This document shows, one piece after another, positions 41,759 through 50,914 of a DNA stretch of 64,000 bases. The position numbers were made by a program, and so were the translations under genes. Positions within the stretch are counted from its first letter, which is position 1; the number at the start of each line of letters is the position of its first letter. The notes under the pieces were generated by a model that searched no databases, had not been told where the DNA came from, and saw only the letters and a program-made list of their open reading frames with translations. This DNA is from Butyricicoccus pullicaecorum (GTDB lineage: Bacteria; Bacillota; Clostridia; Oscillospirales; Butyricicoccaceae), in the NCBI GenBank assembly GCA_021531865.1, contig JAFBIW010000009.1:51275-115274 (forward strand). The letters are read 5' to 3'.

Positions 41759-44700
41759 ATGAAGAAACGATTGATGGCCGGTCTGCTGGCGGCCGTCATG
41801 CTGCTGACCCTGCTGTCCGGCGGCGCGCTGGCGCTTGATTGGGACGACAGGGAAAGGTTGGGGCGGCCGACAGGCCGTTCGTATGTTGACTGGTGGCCGG
41901 TGTACTGGGGCTTTGACAAGAACAGTCCGGTGGAGGATCCGTCACTCGTCACTGTCACGGCCGGATCGGCCGACGTGGCCTATGCGGCTTCCAAAAAAAC
42001 CGCGCAGGAGGCGTTGGATGACAATACAACCGCCAACGCCGGGCAGGCGATCAAGGGGAAATTCATCATCCGCGTCAAAGAGGGCTATTATCTGTCGTCC
42101 TACCGTCTGGTCTGCGGCAATCATAAGGACTGCGGCATCACAAAATATAACGACCGCGTGGAGGTCGAACCGGATGAAAACGGCGATTATTCCGCCGAAA
42201 TCCGGTATGCGGTCACGGGCAAGGACTTTTCGCATAATCAACTCAGCGCTTTTTACCCTACGGAAAAGCCTCAGTACGCATTGGGAAACGCGGGGGATGG
42301 GCCAAATCAGTATTATCCGTATTACCTGCTCGTGGAAGTGATGGCCGATCCGGCGACCTATCGGATTACCTACGATTGGGGTGCGCTGGCGGGCAAACTT
42401 TCATCGTATGACGTTCCGTCCGAACAGACCGGTCTCAAGCGCAATCAGAAGGTCACGACGCAGGAGCCTGCCGACGACGCGGTGAGTGCGGCGCTCAGCG
42501 AGGACTATGTCTTTGACGGCTGGAAGATTACGGGCACGGGCTATGGGGACAACGCTTCGGTCCCCGCCGGGGGCAAGGTCGTCATCCAGGGCAGCGATCT
42601 GACGCTGACCGCCAAGTGGAGCGCAGCCGGAGAGCCGGACGTCTCCGATGTGCGCGTGGTCGTTGCCTGCACGAATGCGTCCGCCGGTCATGCCGGCTCG
42701 GCGGAGCAGGTCTTGCAGGACGGCGACTATACATTGGCTTCCTGCGTGGCAGACCGCCATCTGGAGTGCACGGTTACGGTCAAGTCCGACCGCTTTGTGC
42801 AGGCATATGACAAGGACACCAGGGAGACGCATACGCCCGCTTCGGAAACCCGGACGATCACATACGTGTATGAGGGCGGCTGGAATCTGAAAAGCGGCAG
42901 CAGCAAGACCGTGACATTTAAGGTTGCCTGCACTCCGATCCCGACGTACAGCCTGACCTACGACGCAAACGGCGGCACGGATGCACCCGCCAAGGCCGAA
43001 GGCTTGACGGCGCAGAAGAGCTACACGCTGAGCACGCAGAAGCCCGTGCACGAGGCGGACGCGGACGGGAAAAAGGTCGTTTTTATCGGCTGGACGGTCG
43101 AGAAGGACGCCAAAATTTACAGCAAGGACGATACCGCGCCCGTGACCGTGACCGCGATCGACATTGCGGGCGACACGACGGTTTACGCCGTCTGGGGCTA
43201 CGACACGAACGAGAACGACACGGCGGACGTATTGGAGGACAAGTACACGATCGTGTACGACCTGAACGCGGGCGCGGGGAACAGCGTCACCGGCGCGGCC
43301 CCGACTGACACCGCATCCTATCTGGCCGGTGCGGCGGTCACGCTCAAGGACAGGTCGGGCTTTGCCTCCACGACCCACGACTTCCACGGCTGGGCGTTGG
43401 CAAGCGACGCAGATACTGCGCTGACAAGCTATACGGTCGCTGCCGGGAACGCGAACACCGACAAGGTCATCACGCTTTACGCGGTCTGGACGGAGAAGCC
43501 GTGCACCCTGACCTACAACGCGAACGGCGGCGCGTGGGAGAGCGACGTCGCGGGCTATACCATGAACACCGGTCGGACGACGGCGGCGCAGACGATGGCA
43601 AAGGGCACGGTCATCGTGCAGATCGGCACGTCCCCGGTGCGCACCGGAAAGCAGTTCACCGGCTGGTACTATGACGCGGCCTGCACCGAACCGGTCGTGT
43701 TCACCACGTCCCCCCGGCTCTATCACGATCTGAAGCTTTACGCCGGATGGAAGGACATCCCGGCCGATTATGTGACTTATACCATCCGTCAGCACTACAT
43801 CGGCGCGGACGGCGAGGACGATCGGGCGGTCGATATCAGCAACCTTTCGGCGGAGAAGGGCACGACGCTGCTTGCCCTGTATCAGCATCTGTGTCAGAAG
43901 GTGACCTTCCCGGACACCGGCCTGACCTATCTCTTCCTCACGGGCGGTACCAAGATCACGCCCGCTCCGGCGGACGGAAAACTGACCGTTCCGACCACGA
44001 TCGACCTGTATTACGCGCTGGATGCGTGGAAGGACGGGGCGCAGATAGCCGACCGGTATGAGCCGGACAGTCTGACTGGCGGCGACAGCGTGCCCGACTA
44101 TCAGCAGGCGGTCATCCAGTTCACTTCCGATCCGAACGGGACGCTTTCCGGCCCGACCGTGCAGGTCTTCACGCTGACCGAACAGGACGACGCGGCCGGA
44201 CGCTATCTGGGCAAGATCACGCCCGAGACCGTCACGCCCGAGCCCAAGACCGATTTCACGTTTGTATGCTGGACGAAGGGCGCAGAAGAAGGGGCGGTCA
44301 CGCCGTTTGAACCCCAGACCCTGTACGGCGGCGACGAGATTACCTATACCGCGCATTTCACCGGTGTGCAGAAGACGGCGTATTTCACCGTCGAGCACTA
44401 TCTTATCGATGCGGCCGCGCCGTTCGCGGTCAACGACCGCGACTACCGGGAGCTTGGCACGGTGCTCGCCGCCGGAGACTTTGCGAAGCAGCCGTTCGCC
44501 ACGGTCGAGGACAGACATTACGCTTACGACCACGCAGACCCATACACGCTGACGGTCGGCGCGGACGAAGCGCAGAACGTGCTCAAGCTGTACTACGCGC
44601 CCGATGAGATCGGCGGCGGCGCAGACCTCGACCAGCCGGACGGCGTGCCCGACCAATATCAGGTCACCATTCGCTACCAGAGCGAGACCGGCGGCACGAT

Positions 44701-45736
44701 CACGGGCACGGTCAAGGAGGTCGTCACGCTCAAGGACCCGAACGGCGGCTGGACGGTCACGGGTGACGCGCCGGCGCGCGGCTCGCAGGTCGAGCGTAGC
44801 AGCTCCCGCTACCGCTTTGACGGTTGGACGAAGGATTGGACGAATGAAACGGACGGCTTCGTATCGGGTGAAGAGACGCTTGCGCCGTTCACCATCCGGA
44901 ACGCTGCGGGCGGCAAGACCTACACCGTGACCGCGGAATTTTACAAGCGGTCGAGCAGCGGCTCCTCGAACAGCAGTAAGGACGATGACAAAACGCCCGA
45001 TCTGGAGAAGGGCGACCACTACGCCTACATCGTGGGCTACGCCGAGGACGGCACCGTGCGTCCAAACGCGAACATCACCCGCGCCGAGGTCGCGGCGATC
45101 TTCTTCCGCCTGCTGACCGATGACGCGCGCGACGCGTACTGGTGCACCTCCAACCGCTTCCCCGATGTGACCCCGGACGCGTGGTACAACAACGCGGTCT
45201 CGACCGTGGCAAACGCGGGCATACTCGTAGGCAATCCGGACGGCACGTTCCGCCCGAACGCGAACATCACCCGCGCGGAGTTTGCCGCGATCGCGGCGCG
45301 CTTCCTGTCCGACCCGTCCGAGGGCCGCGACCGGTTCACCGACACCGCGAACCACTGGGCGCGCGCGCTCATCAATCAGGCGGCGGCGGAGAAGTGGATC
45401 ACCGGCTACAAGGACGGCACCTTCCGCCCGGACAACGCGATCACCCGCGCCGAGGCGGTCACGCTCATCAACAACGTACTTGAGCGCGGCCCGGACGCCG
45501 ACCATATGCTGAAAAAGATGGTTACCTGGCCGGACAATGCCGATCGTTCGGCGTGGTATTACGAGGCGATTCAGGAGGCGACCAACTCGCACGATTACAC
45601 GTGGAGCGAGGACGACGATTCCGAGAAGTGGACGAAGCTGCTTGAGACCCGCGACTGGCCTGCCTTGGAGCGGGAATGGTCCTCCAAGCACGCGGGCAAG
45701 GGCGAGATCGACATTGACGACGGCCCCTCCATTTAA
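41759..45736 (+). CDS. SLH-domain surface protein with InlB/Listeria-Bacteroides-type repeats
   Basis: 1325 residues, secreted. Signal peptide MKKRLMAGLLAAVMLLTLLS ending near ALA-LD. Residues ~200-290, ~395-490, ~495-580 and ~581-660 are beta-grasp repeats with the pattern YDANGG...GW....YAVW. Further related repeats and a MucBP-like unit (YFTVEHYLID) follow to ~1070. A Ser-rich linker leads to three SLH repeats (FRPNANITRAEFAAIAAR, YKDGTFRPDNAITRAEAV) that bind secondary cell-wall polymer. No sortase motif. ATG 41759 has AGGAGG 9 bp upstream. Likely an adhesin or S-layer-associated protein. Confidence 0.85.
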   Translation: MKKRLMAGLLAAVMLLTLLSGGALALDWDDRERLGRPTGRSYVDWWPVYWGFDKNSPVEDPSLVTVTAGSADVAYAASKKTAQEALDDNTTANAGQAIKGKFIIRVKEGYYLSSYRLVCGNHKDCGITKYNDRVEVEPDENGDYSAEIRYAVTGKDFSHNQLSAFYPTEKPQYALGNAGDGPNQYYPYYLLVEVMADPATYRITYDWGALAGKLSSYDVPSEQTGLKRNQKVTTQEPADDAVSAALSEDYVFDGWKITGTGYGDNASVPAGGKVVIQGSDLTLTAKWSAAGEPDVSDVRVVVACTNASAGHAGSAEQVLQDGDYTLASCVADRHLECTVTVKSDRFVQAYDKDTRETHTPASETRTITYVYEGGWNLKSGSSKTVTFKVACTPIPTYSLTYDANGGTDAPAKAEGLTAQKSYTLSTQKPVHEADADGKKVVFIGWTVEKDAKIYSKDDTAPVTVTAIDIAGDTTVYAVWGYDTNENDTADVLEDKYTIVYDLNAGAGNSVTGAAPTDTASYLAGAAVTLKDRSGFASTTHDFHGWALASDADTALTSYTVAAGNANTDKVITLYAVWTEKPCTLTYNANGGAWESDVAGYTMNTGRTTAAQTMAKGTVIVQIGTSPVRTGKQFTGWYYDAACTEPVVFTTSPRLYHDLKLYAGWKDIPADYVTYTIRQHYIGADGEDDRAVDISNLSAEKGTTLLALYQHLCQKVTFPDTGLTYLFLTGGTKITPAPADGKLTVPTTIDLYYALDAWKDGAQIADRYEPDSLTGGDSVPDYQQAVIQFTSDPNGTLSGPTVQVFTLTEQDDAAGRYLGKITPETVTPEPKTDFTFVCWTKGAEEGAVTPFEPQTLYGGDEITYTAHFTGVQKTAYFTVEHYLIDAAAPFAVNDRDYRELGTVLAAGDFAKQPFATVEDRHYAYDHADPYTLTVGADEAQNVLKLYYAPDEIGGGADLDQPDGVPDQYQVTIRYQSETGGTITGTVKEVVTLKDPNGGWTVTGDAPARGSQVERSSSRYRFDGWTKDWTNETDGFVSGEETLAPFTIRNAAGGKTYTVTAEFYKRSSSGSSNSSKDDDKTPDLEKGDHYAYIVGYAEDGTVRPNANITRAEVAAIFFRLLTDDARDAYWCTSNRFPDVTPDAWYNNAVSTVANAGILVGNPDGTFRPNANITRAEFAAIAARFLSDPSEGRDRFTDTANHWARALINQAAAEKWITGYKDGTFRPDNAITRAEAVTLINNVLERGPDADHMLKKMVTWPDNADRSAWYYEAIQEATNSHDYTWSEDDDSEKWTKLLETRDWPALEREWSSKHAGKGEIDIDDGPSI

Positions 45737-45780
45737 GATGTTTTTTATAATATATTGATAAGATCCGTTTCCTTTTGGAT

Positions 45781-45812
45781 ACGGCCGGCAGACTGCCGGC
45801 CGTTTTTTTTGC
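45781..45812 (+). terminator. Terminator of the surface-protein gene
   Basis: ACGGCCGGCAG / CTGCCGGCCGT stem with T8. Confidence 0.88.
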
Positions 45813-45834
45813 ACGCTTTGGACGACCGGAAAAC

Positions 45835-45863
45835 AAAAAACGCCGCAGACTGCGGCGTTTTTG
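45835..45863 (-). terminator. Terminator of the aldose epimerase gene
   Basis: AAAACGCCGCAG / CTGCGGCGTTTT stem with a T-run on the minus strand. Confidence 0.82.
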
Positions 45864-45890
45864 AGATACAACGAGGGGTATGAGAAAAAC

Positions 45891-46769
45891 TCAGGCTTCG
45901 ACCGTTACCGTGTAGCGCAGGGTTTCGGACGCGCCGGGCGCGAGGGTGCGCACGCCCCATTTTTCGGTCAGCTCGGTGCCGGGCGCGTGGAAATCGGGCA
46001 GGCTGCTCCAAGGCTCGATGCAGACATAATCGGACGGGATGGTCGGATGGCTCCAGATGCCGACATAATCAAAATCGTCAAAATCGACTGTGATCCGCCG
46101 CTGGCCGTGCGCCTGCACCAGCGTCAGCGACCGCTGCTGGAGGTCGGAGAGGATGAGCGCGTCCTGATCGAACAGGCCGGGGCGCAGGTAAAGCCGTCCG
46201 TTTTCCAGCGGCACCTCGCGGGTCTTGTCCAGCAGGTAGAGGGCTTCGTCACTGCAGTAGGGATGCAGCACGGTCTCTGCGCCGCAGTCGATGTAGGCGT
46301 CGGCCGCGCATTCGTCGGCCGCCAGCGCAACGCGGTAGCCCTCGTGACCGCCCAGCTCGTAGGACAGCGGCACGTCCGAGCGGTTTGTCATCGTGCACGC
46401 CTTGGTCAGCCGGTTCCCGTCCAGCGTGAAGCGCACGTCGAGCTGGAAGGCAAAGGGATACTGGGCGCGGGTGGCGTCCGAATCGATCAGGCGGAGGGTC
46501 AGGGCGGTGTCCGACTGTTCGACCGGCGTAAAGTCGCTGTCCGGGCCGAAGCCGTGGATCGGGATGTGGTACGCCTGCCCGCCGACCGTGTAGGTTTCAT
46601 TTTTCAGCCGGCCGATGAAGGGGAAGAGCAGGGGCGCGCGGCGGGGCCAGACCGCCGGGTCGCCCTGCCAGAGCAGCTCGGTTCCGGTTTTGTCGCGCAG
46701 GTGCATCGGTTCCGCGCCGTGCGCGCTGACCTGCACCCAAAGTTGATCGTTATGCAGCGTGTGCAGCAT
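45891..46769 (-). CDS. Aldose 1-epimerase family protein
   Basis: 292 residues of the galactose-mutarotase fold (LacX-like branch). GAEPMHLRDKTGTELLWQGD, FPFIGRLKN, PIHGFG, and the later GGHEGY and CIEPWSSLPD segments carry the catalytic His and Glu equivalents. It would interconvert anomers of a hexose, fitting the mannoside locus it borders. ATG 46769 has AAGGAGG 8 bp upstream; the longer frame lacks a signal. Divergent from the GntR-type gene. Confidence 0.85.
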   Translation of the reverse strand: MLHTLHNDQLWVQVSAHGAEPMHLRDKTGTELLWQGDPAVWPRRAPLLFPFIGRLKNETYTVGGQAYHIPIHGFGPDSDFTPVEQSDTALTLRLIDSDATRAQYPFAFQLDVRFTLDGNRLTKACTMTNRSDVPLSYELGGHEGYRVALAADECAADAYIDCGAETVLHPYCSDEALYLLDKTREVPLENGRLYLRPGLFDQDALILSDLQQRSLTLVQAHGQRRITVDFDDFDYVGIWSHPTIPSDYVCIEPWSSLPDFHAPGTELTEKWGVRTLAPGASETLRYTVTVEA

Positions 46770-46830
46770 ACCGCAGACCTCCTTGTGAACATATAAATAT
46801 GATATGATTAAATATATCTGATCTGGACGT

Positions 46831-46859
46831 ATTGTATCATGCTTTCGCCTGTGTGACAA
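46831..46859 (-). promoter_or_regulatory. Promoter of the aldose epimerase gene
   Basis: Minus strand -35 TTGTCA (46854-46859), 17 bp, -10 TACAAT (46831-46836). The leader contains AT-rich imperfect palindromes (GATATATTTAATCATATC) that may be operator sequence. Confidence 0.75.
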
Positions 46860-46946
46860 TCCAAAAAAATAGCCTGTTTTCTGTATAAATTGCTGATTTT
46901 CCAGAAAAAACAGGGGAAAAACAGGGGCGTGATACCGGAAAGGGGA

Positions 46947-46994
46947 TTGACAAAGCCGAAGGAATATAGAATAATAAGATAAAAAGTATACTTT
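46947..46994 (+). promoter_or_regulatory. Promoter and palindromic operator of the GntR-type regulator gene
   Basis: -35 TTGACA (46947-46952), 17 bp, -10 AATAAT (46970-46975), then the perfect palindrome AAGTATACTT (46985-46994) near the transcript start. A related AAAGTATATTT lies at 48186-48196 and TATACTTA at 48168-48175, ahead of the transporter operon. Confidence 0.7.
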
Positions 46995-47050
46995 ACTTTG
47001 CGCTGGGCGGGACAGAGCCCGGCGAGACCGGAACGAGGGGGAACAGGATC

Positions 47051-48145
47051 ATGGCAGAAGGGAATTTCCTGTATCTGAAATTATATAATCAAGTCAAAGA
47101 GGACATCGAAAGTGGAAAATACCAGCCGGGCGAAAAGCTGCCGCCCGAGGCTGATCTGCGCCGTCAGTTTGGCATCAGCGCGATCACAGTCAAAAAGGCG
47201 TTCGGGATGCTGGCCGAGGAGGGCTTTGTCCGCCGCGTGCCCGGCAAGGGCACCTTCGTCAAGGAGGATGAGCAGACCCAGCCCGCGCCCGCGCGTTCCG
47301 CGCGGCTGATCGGCATGATCCTCGAGCACGTGGCCTCGCCCTACGGACTCGATATGCTGTATGCGATCGACCGCCTGCTGACCGAGCGCGGCTACCGCCT
47401 GTGCGTGCGCTATTCCTATGGCGACCGCGAGCGCGAGACCAGCGAGATCGAATTTTTGCTTTCCCTGGGCGTAGCTGGTCTCATTATTATGCCCTGCCAC
47501 GGCAACCACTACAGCACGACCATTCTACGCCTGATCATCGACGATTTTCCGGTCGTTTTGATTGATAAAAGGCTGGAAGGCATCCCGGTGCCCTCGGTGC
47601 GGACGGACAATGCGGGCGCGACGGCCTGCCTGACCGAGCACCTGTACGAGCGGGGCTGCCGCCGGATCGGCATGTTTTCGATCGACCCCTCGGGCGCGTC
47701 CTCGCTGGCCGAGCGCGTCGAGGGCTGCCGCCGCAAGCTGGAGGAATTCGGATTGCCCGAAAGCCCAAGCTGCTTCGTCTATTCGGCGCGCGCCATGACC
47801 GACAACCGGCCGGAAACGCCGGTCATTTCCCGCCTGCGCACCTTCCTGCGCGAGGAGGGCGCGGGGCTGGACGGCCTGATCTGCACCGAGTTCGGCATCC
47901 TGCCCAGTCTGGTCGCCGCGGCCGAGCTGGAGGGCGTCAAGCTGGGGCCGGACGGCCTGCGGGCCTGCTGCGTGGACGAGGACTATCTTGCGCCCGGCGG
48001 CTTCACCTTCACCCATGTCAAGCAGGACGAGCACACGATCGCGGCCAAGACGGTCGAGATGCTGGAGGAACGCCTGAACAACGGCACGCCCATGCTGGAG
48101 GACTGTCTGGTGCCCGGCCTGTTCATGCAGGGACGTACGACCTGA
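47051..48145 (+). CDS. GntR-family regulator with LacI-type sugar-sensing domain (AraR-like)
   Basis: 364 residues. An N-terminal GntR winged helix (YNQVKEDIESGKYQPGEKLP, LRRQFGISAITVKKAFGMLA) is joined to a periplasmic-binding-like effector domain from ~85 (LIGMILEHVASPYGLDML, then AGLIIMPCHG and DNAGATACLTEHLYERGCRR). Such fusions repress carbohydrate operons and release DNA on sugar binding. It lies between aldose epimerase and the mannoside transporter genes and probably controls both. GAGGGGG precedes ATG 47051. Confidence 0.88.
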   Translation: MAEGNFLYLKLYNQVKEDIESGKYQPGEKLPPEADLRRQFGISAITVKKAFGMLAEEGFVRRVPGKGTFVKEDEQTQPAPARSARLIGMILEHVASPYGLDMLYAIDRLLTERGYRLCVRYSYGDRERETSEIEFLLSLGVAGLIIMPCHGNHYSTTILRLIIDDFPVVLIDKRLEGIPVPSVRTDNAGATACLTEHLYERGCRRIGMFSIDPSGASSLAERVEGCRRKLEEFGLPESPSCFVYSARAMTDNRPETPVISRLRTFLREEGAGLDGLICTEFGILPSLVAAAELEGVKLGPDGLRACCVDEDYLAPGGFTFTHVKQDEHTIAAKTVEMLEERLNNGTPMLEDCLVPGLFMQGRTT

Positions 48146-48202
48146 GCCGCTTCTGTACAAAATGAATATACTTAATTATGATATAAAGTATATTTAAAAT
48201 AA

Positions 48203-48250
48203 TACCGCCTGAAAAACGGAAGAATAAAAGCCGTTTTACAGGCGGTTTTT
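48203..48250 (+). terminator. Terminator of the GntR-type gene
   Basis: ACCGCCTGAAAAACGG / CCGTTTTACAGGCGGT stem followed by T6. Confidence 0.85.
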
Positions 48251-48322
48251 TATTGATTTCAATCAAATAAGGAATGTTTTTCGATTTTACATATTCCAAA
48301 CAAAGAAAATACAGGATATATA

Positions 48323-48351
48323 TTTACAAAATATATTTGGTATGATATTAT
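48323..48351 (+). promoter_or_regulatory. Promoter of the mannoside transport/hydrolysis operon
   Basis: -35 TTTACA (48323-48328), 17-bp AT-rich spacer, -10 TATTAT (48346-48351), 45 bp before the binding-protein gene. Confidence 0.75.
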
Positions 48352-48395
48352 AATGACACAAGGAAAACCTGCATAGTACATGAGAGAATGAGAGG

Positions 48396-49853
48396 ATGAT
48401 TTTTGTGAAGTTTAACAGAGTTGTATCCGGTGTTCTGGCAAGCTCCATGCTGCTCGGCCTGCTGGCAGGCTGCGGCGGCAATTCGGACAGCGCGTCTGCC
48501 GACAACAATGCGGCGGCTGACAGCGGCGCGGCGCAGACCGGCGAGCCCTCCGGCTCCGTCCGTATCCTGTGCAACGTCACCGGCGGCAAGGATGACGCCG
48601 AGATGAAGCTGTTCCAGGAGGCGCTGAGCGAAGCGACCGGTCTGGACGTGCAGATGGAAAAGCCCGCCTCCGACTATGACAACGTCCTGATGCAGAAGCT
48701 GCAGGGCGGCGAGGAGTACGACCTCATCTACATCGGCGCCAGCCAGTACATGAATCTGGTCGAGCAGGGCGCGCTGATGGACATCACCGACCGTGTCAAG
48801 GCCTCCGACATCCTGTCGAACAACATCGACCAGCAGGAGTGGGACGACATCACGGTCGACGGCAAGGTTTACGCCGGCTTCAACAAGAAGGAGCTGCACC
48901 GTGTCGTTCAGCTCAACAAGAACGATCTGGAAGCGGTCGGCATTGATTACAAGTCGATCGAGCCCACGCTGGACGGCTATTACGAGGTCTTCAAGGCGCT
49001 GCGCGCGGCCAATGCGAGCGCGGACTACTATCCGCTCAACTGCGTCATGTCCGAGTCCTACGACCTGCAGCCCTGGTTTGCCTCTCTCGGCCTGCAGAAC
49101 GGCGTCGTTGTGGACGAGGCCGACGGCAAGACCTATTCTCCGTACTCCACCGACGAAGCCGCGCCGGTCTGGGAGTGGTTCAAGAAGCTGTATGACGAAA
49201 AGCTGCTCGATCCCGCTTCCTTTGTAGACAAGACCAAGGATATGCGCGCCAAGATGGAGGCTTCCTCCAAGCAGACGAGTGTCGTCGTTGACTGGGCGAT
49301 GTGGACCGGCCTGCACAACGCGCATGCGACCGCCGACGGCGTCGCGGACGCGGACTATGAGATCGTCAACCTGCCGGGCTGCAAGACGCCGGCCGGCTCG
49401 GAGCGTGAGTACATGCTCGTTAAGGGCGGCGCGTCCCTGTTCGCCGTACCGGCCAACGCCAAGAACGTAGACGGCGCGATCAAGGTGCTCGAGTACTTCG
49501 CGACGCAGGAGGGCGGCGAGCTGCTGTCCATCGGCATCGAGGGCAACGACTACACCAAGAGTGGCAGCACCTACACCCAGACCGCGCTGGGCGCCGACCA
49601 TGCGAACGACCATGGCGCACCCGTTCCGATCTACAAGGATTTTGTCAATCCGCTCGGTTATAACCGCGGCGTAGAGGAAGCGCTGACCTACCTGCCCTAT
49701 GCCCGCATCGACCGGATCATCCCGGACGAGACCACCTACAAGACCACCGTCGGCAAGTGGGGCATCGAAATGATCAAGGGCAACGTCTCTGTTGCGGACG
49801 GCCTCGCCTCCATGCGCAAGGAGCTGGTCAGCCTGGGCCTGACGGAAAAGTAA
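48396..49853 (+). CDS. Extracellular solute-binding lipoprotein, family 1
   Basis: 485 residues. Signal peptide with lipobox LLAGC (Cys about 26) and a low-complexity linker precede a large sugar-binding fold: FQEALSEATGLDVQMEK, EEYDLIYIGASQYMNL, WFASLGLQNGVVVDEADGK. Binding proteins of this LplA-like class pair with two MalF/MalG-type permeases, as here. Start uncertain: ATG 48396 directly abuts GAGAGG, while GTG 48405 sits 9 bp after it. First gene of the mannoside operon; ligand probably a mannose-containing oligosaccharide, by context. Confidence 0.86.
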   Translation: MIFVKFNRVVSGVLASSMLLGLLAGCGGNSDSASADNNAAADSGAAQTGEPSGSVRILCNVTGGKDDAEMKLFQEALSEATGLDVQMEKPASDYDNVLMQKLQGGEEYDLIYIGASQYMNLVEQGALMDITDRVKASDILSNNIDQQEWDDITVDGKVYAGFNKKELHRVVQLNKNDLEAVGIDYKSIEPTLDGYYEVFKALRAANASADYYPLNCVMSESYDLQPWFASLGLQNGVVVDEADGKTYSPYSTDEAAPVWEWFKKLYDEKLLDPASFVDKTKDMRAKMEASSKQTSVVVDWAMWTGLHNAHATADGVADADYEIVNLPGCKTPAGSEREYMLVKGGASLFAVPANAKNVDGAIKVLEYFATQEGGELLSIGIEGNDYTKSGSTYTQTALGADHANDHGAPVPIYKDFVNPLGYNRGVEEALTYLPYARIDRIIPDETTYKTTVGKWGIEMIKGNVSVADGLASMRKELVSLGLTEK

Positions 49854-49883
49854 GCCCGGAACCAAACGGAATTCTAAGCGTGT

Positions 49884-49930
49884 GAAAGAGAGTCGGAGAT
49901 CGAAAAAGAGATTTTCCGGCTCTCTTTTTG
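49884..49930 (+). terminator. Partial terminator between binding protein and permeases
   Basis: AAAGAGAGTCGGA / TCCGGCTCTCTTT stem with T5. Such hairpins after the binding-protein gene usually lower permease expression relative to the binder. Confidence 0.72.
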
Positions 49931-49967
49931 TATGCCGGTACTGCAAAATAGAAAGGGGTACATCATT

Positions 49968-50900
49968 TTGCGTAAGACGAAGGCGGTCAAGCCGCCGCGT
50001 GAGCCGATCACATGGAAGAAGATCAAGAAGCATCGCTTCGTTTATGCCATGCTGCTGCCCATCGCGGCCTATTTCATTGTTTTTTCCTATTATCCGCTCG
50101 CCCTCGGTCTGGTCAACAGCGTTCAGGACGTCAAAATGCTGGGCGGCGCGACCTTCTGCGGTCTGAACAACTACATCAGCGTTCTGTCGAACCCGCTGTA
50201 CAGTCAGGCGTTCATCAACTCGCTGATCGTCGGCGTGGGCACCTTTATGCTCCAGTTCGTCTGGGGTCTGGCGATCGCCCTGCTGCTCAATGAGGTGCGC
50301 AGCAAGGTGCTCAAGTCGGTCATCCAGTCGGTCACCTACATTCCGTATCTGCTCTCGTGGTCGGTCGTCGGCGGCCTGTGGATGATGCTGTTCTCGCCCT
50401 CGGGCATGGTCAACGGCTTCCTCGACATGATCTCGCGCGGCGATTTCCAGCCGATCGTCTTCATGTCCGAGCCGCAGTACGCCCGCGTCATCATGATCTT
50501 CACGGGCGCGTGGAAGGGCGCGGGCTACTACGCCGTGCTGTTCCTCGCGGCCATCGTCGGCATCGACCCTTCGATCTATGAGTCGGCCTCGATCGACGGC
50601 GCCTCCCGCCTGCGTCAGATCTTCCAGATCACCATTCCGAATATCGTGCCGACCATGAAGGTCGTCACCGTGCTGGGCGCGATGGGCGTGCTGCGCAACT
50701 TCGACCAGATCTTTATTATGGGCACCTCGTCCATTCTGGACAAGGTGCGCAACCTGCTGTATCTTATTTATACACAGGGCATCACGCAGTTCAAGGTCGG
50801 CCCGGCGACGGCGGGCGCAACGCTGGTTTTGATCGGCACGCTGATCATTTCGGCCGTTGTACGCAAGGCCATCCGCTATGACGACACCTACGAGGATTAA
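49968..50900 (+). CDS. Sugar ABC transporter permease, MalF/LplB-like
   Basis: 310 residues with six helices. The EAA loop YESASIDGASRLRQIFQITI couples to the ATPase. TTG at 49968 is chosen as start: AAAGGGG lies 9 bp upstream, whereas the ATG at 49932 sits on the preceding hairpin's T-run with no ribosome site. First permease of the pair; no ATPase gene follows. Confidence 0.88.
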   Translation: MRKTKAVKPPREPITWKKIKKHRFVYAMLLPIAAYFIVFSYYPLALGLVNSVQDVKMLGGATFCGLNNYISVLSNPLYSQAFINSLIVGVGTFMLQFVWGLAIALLLNEVRSKVLKSVIQSVTYIPYLLSWSVVGGLWMMLFSPSGMVNGFLDMISRGDFQPIVFMSEPQYARVIMIFTGAWKGAGYYAVLFLAAIVGIDPSIYESASIDGASRLRQIFQITIPNIVPTMKVVTVLGAMGVLRNFDQIFIMGTSSILDKVRNLLYLIYTQGITQFKVGPATAGATLVLIGTLIISAVVRKAIRYDDTYED

Positions 50901-50914
50901 AAGGAGAAGAGATC

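Noticed and set aside
42401..45871. A 1156-codon minus-strand frame over the surface-protein gene
   Set aside because: Composition is a mirror of the real gene, with no start signal and no domains.
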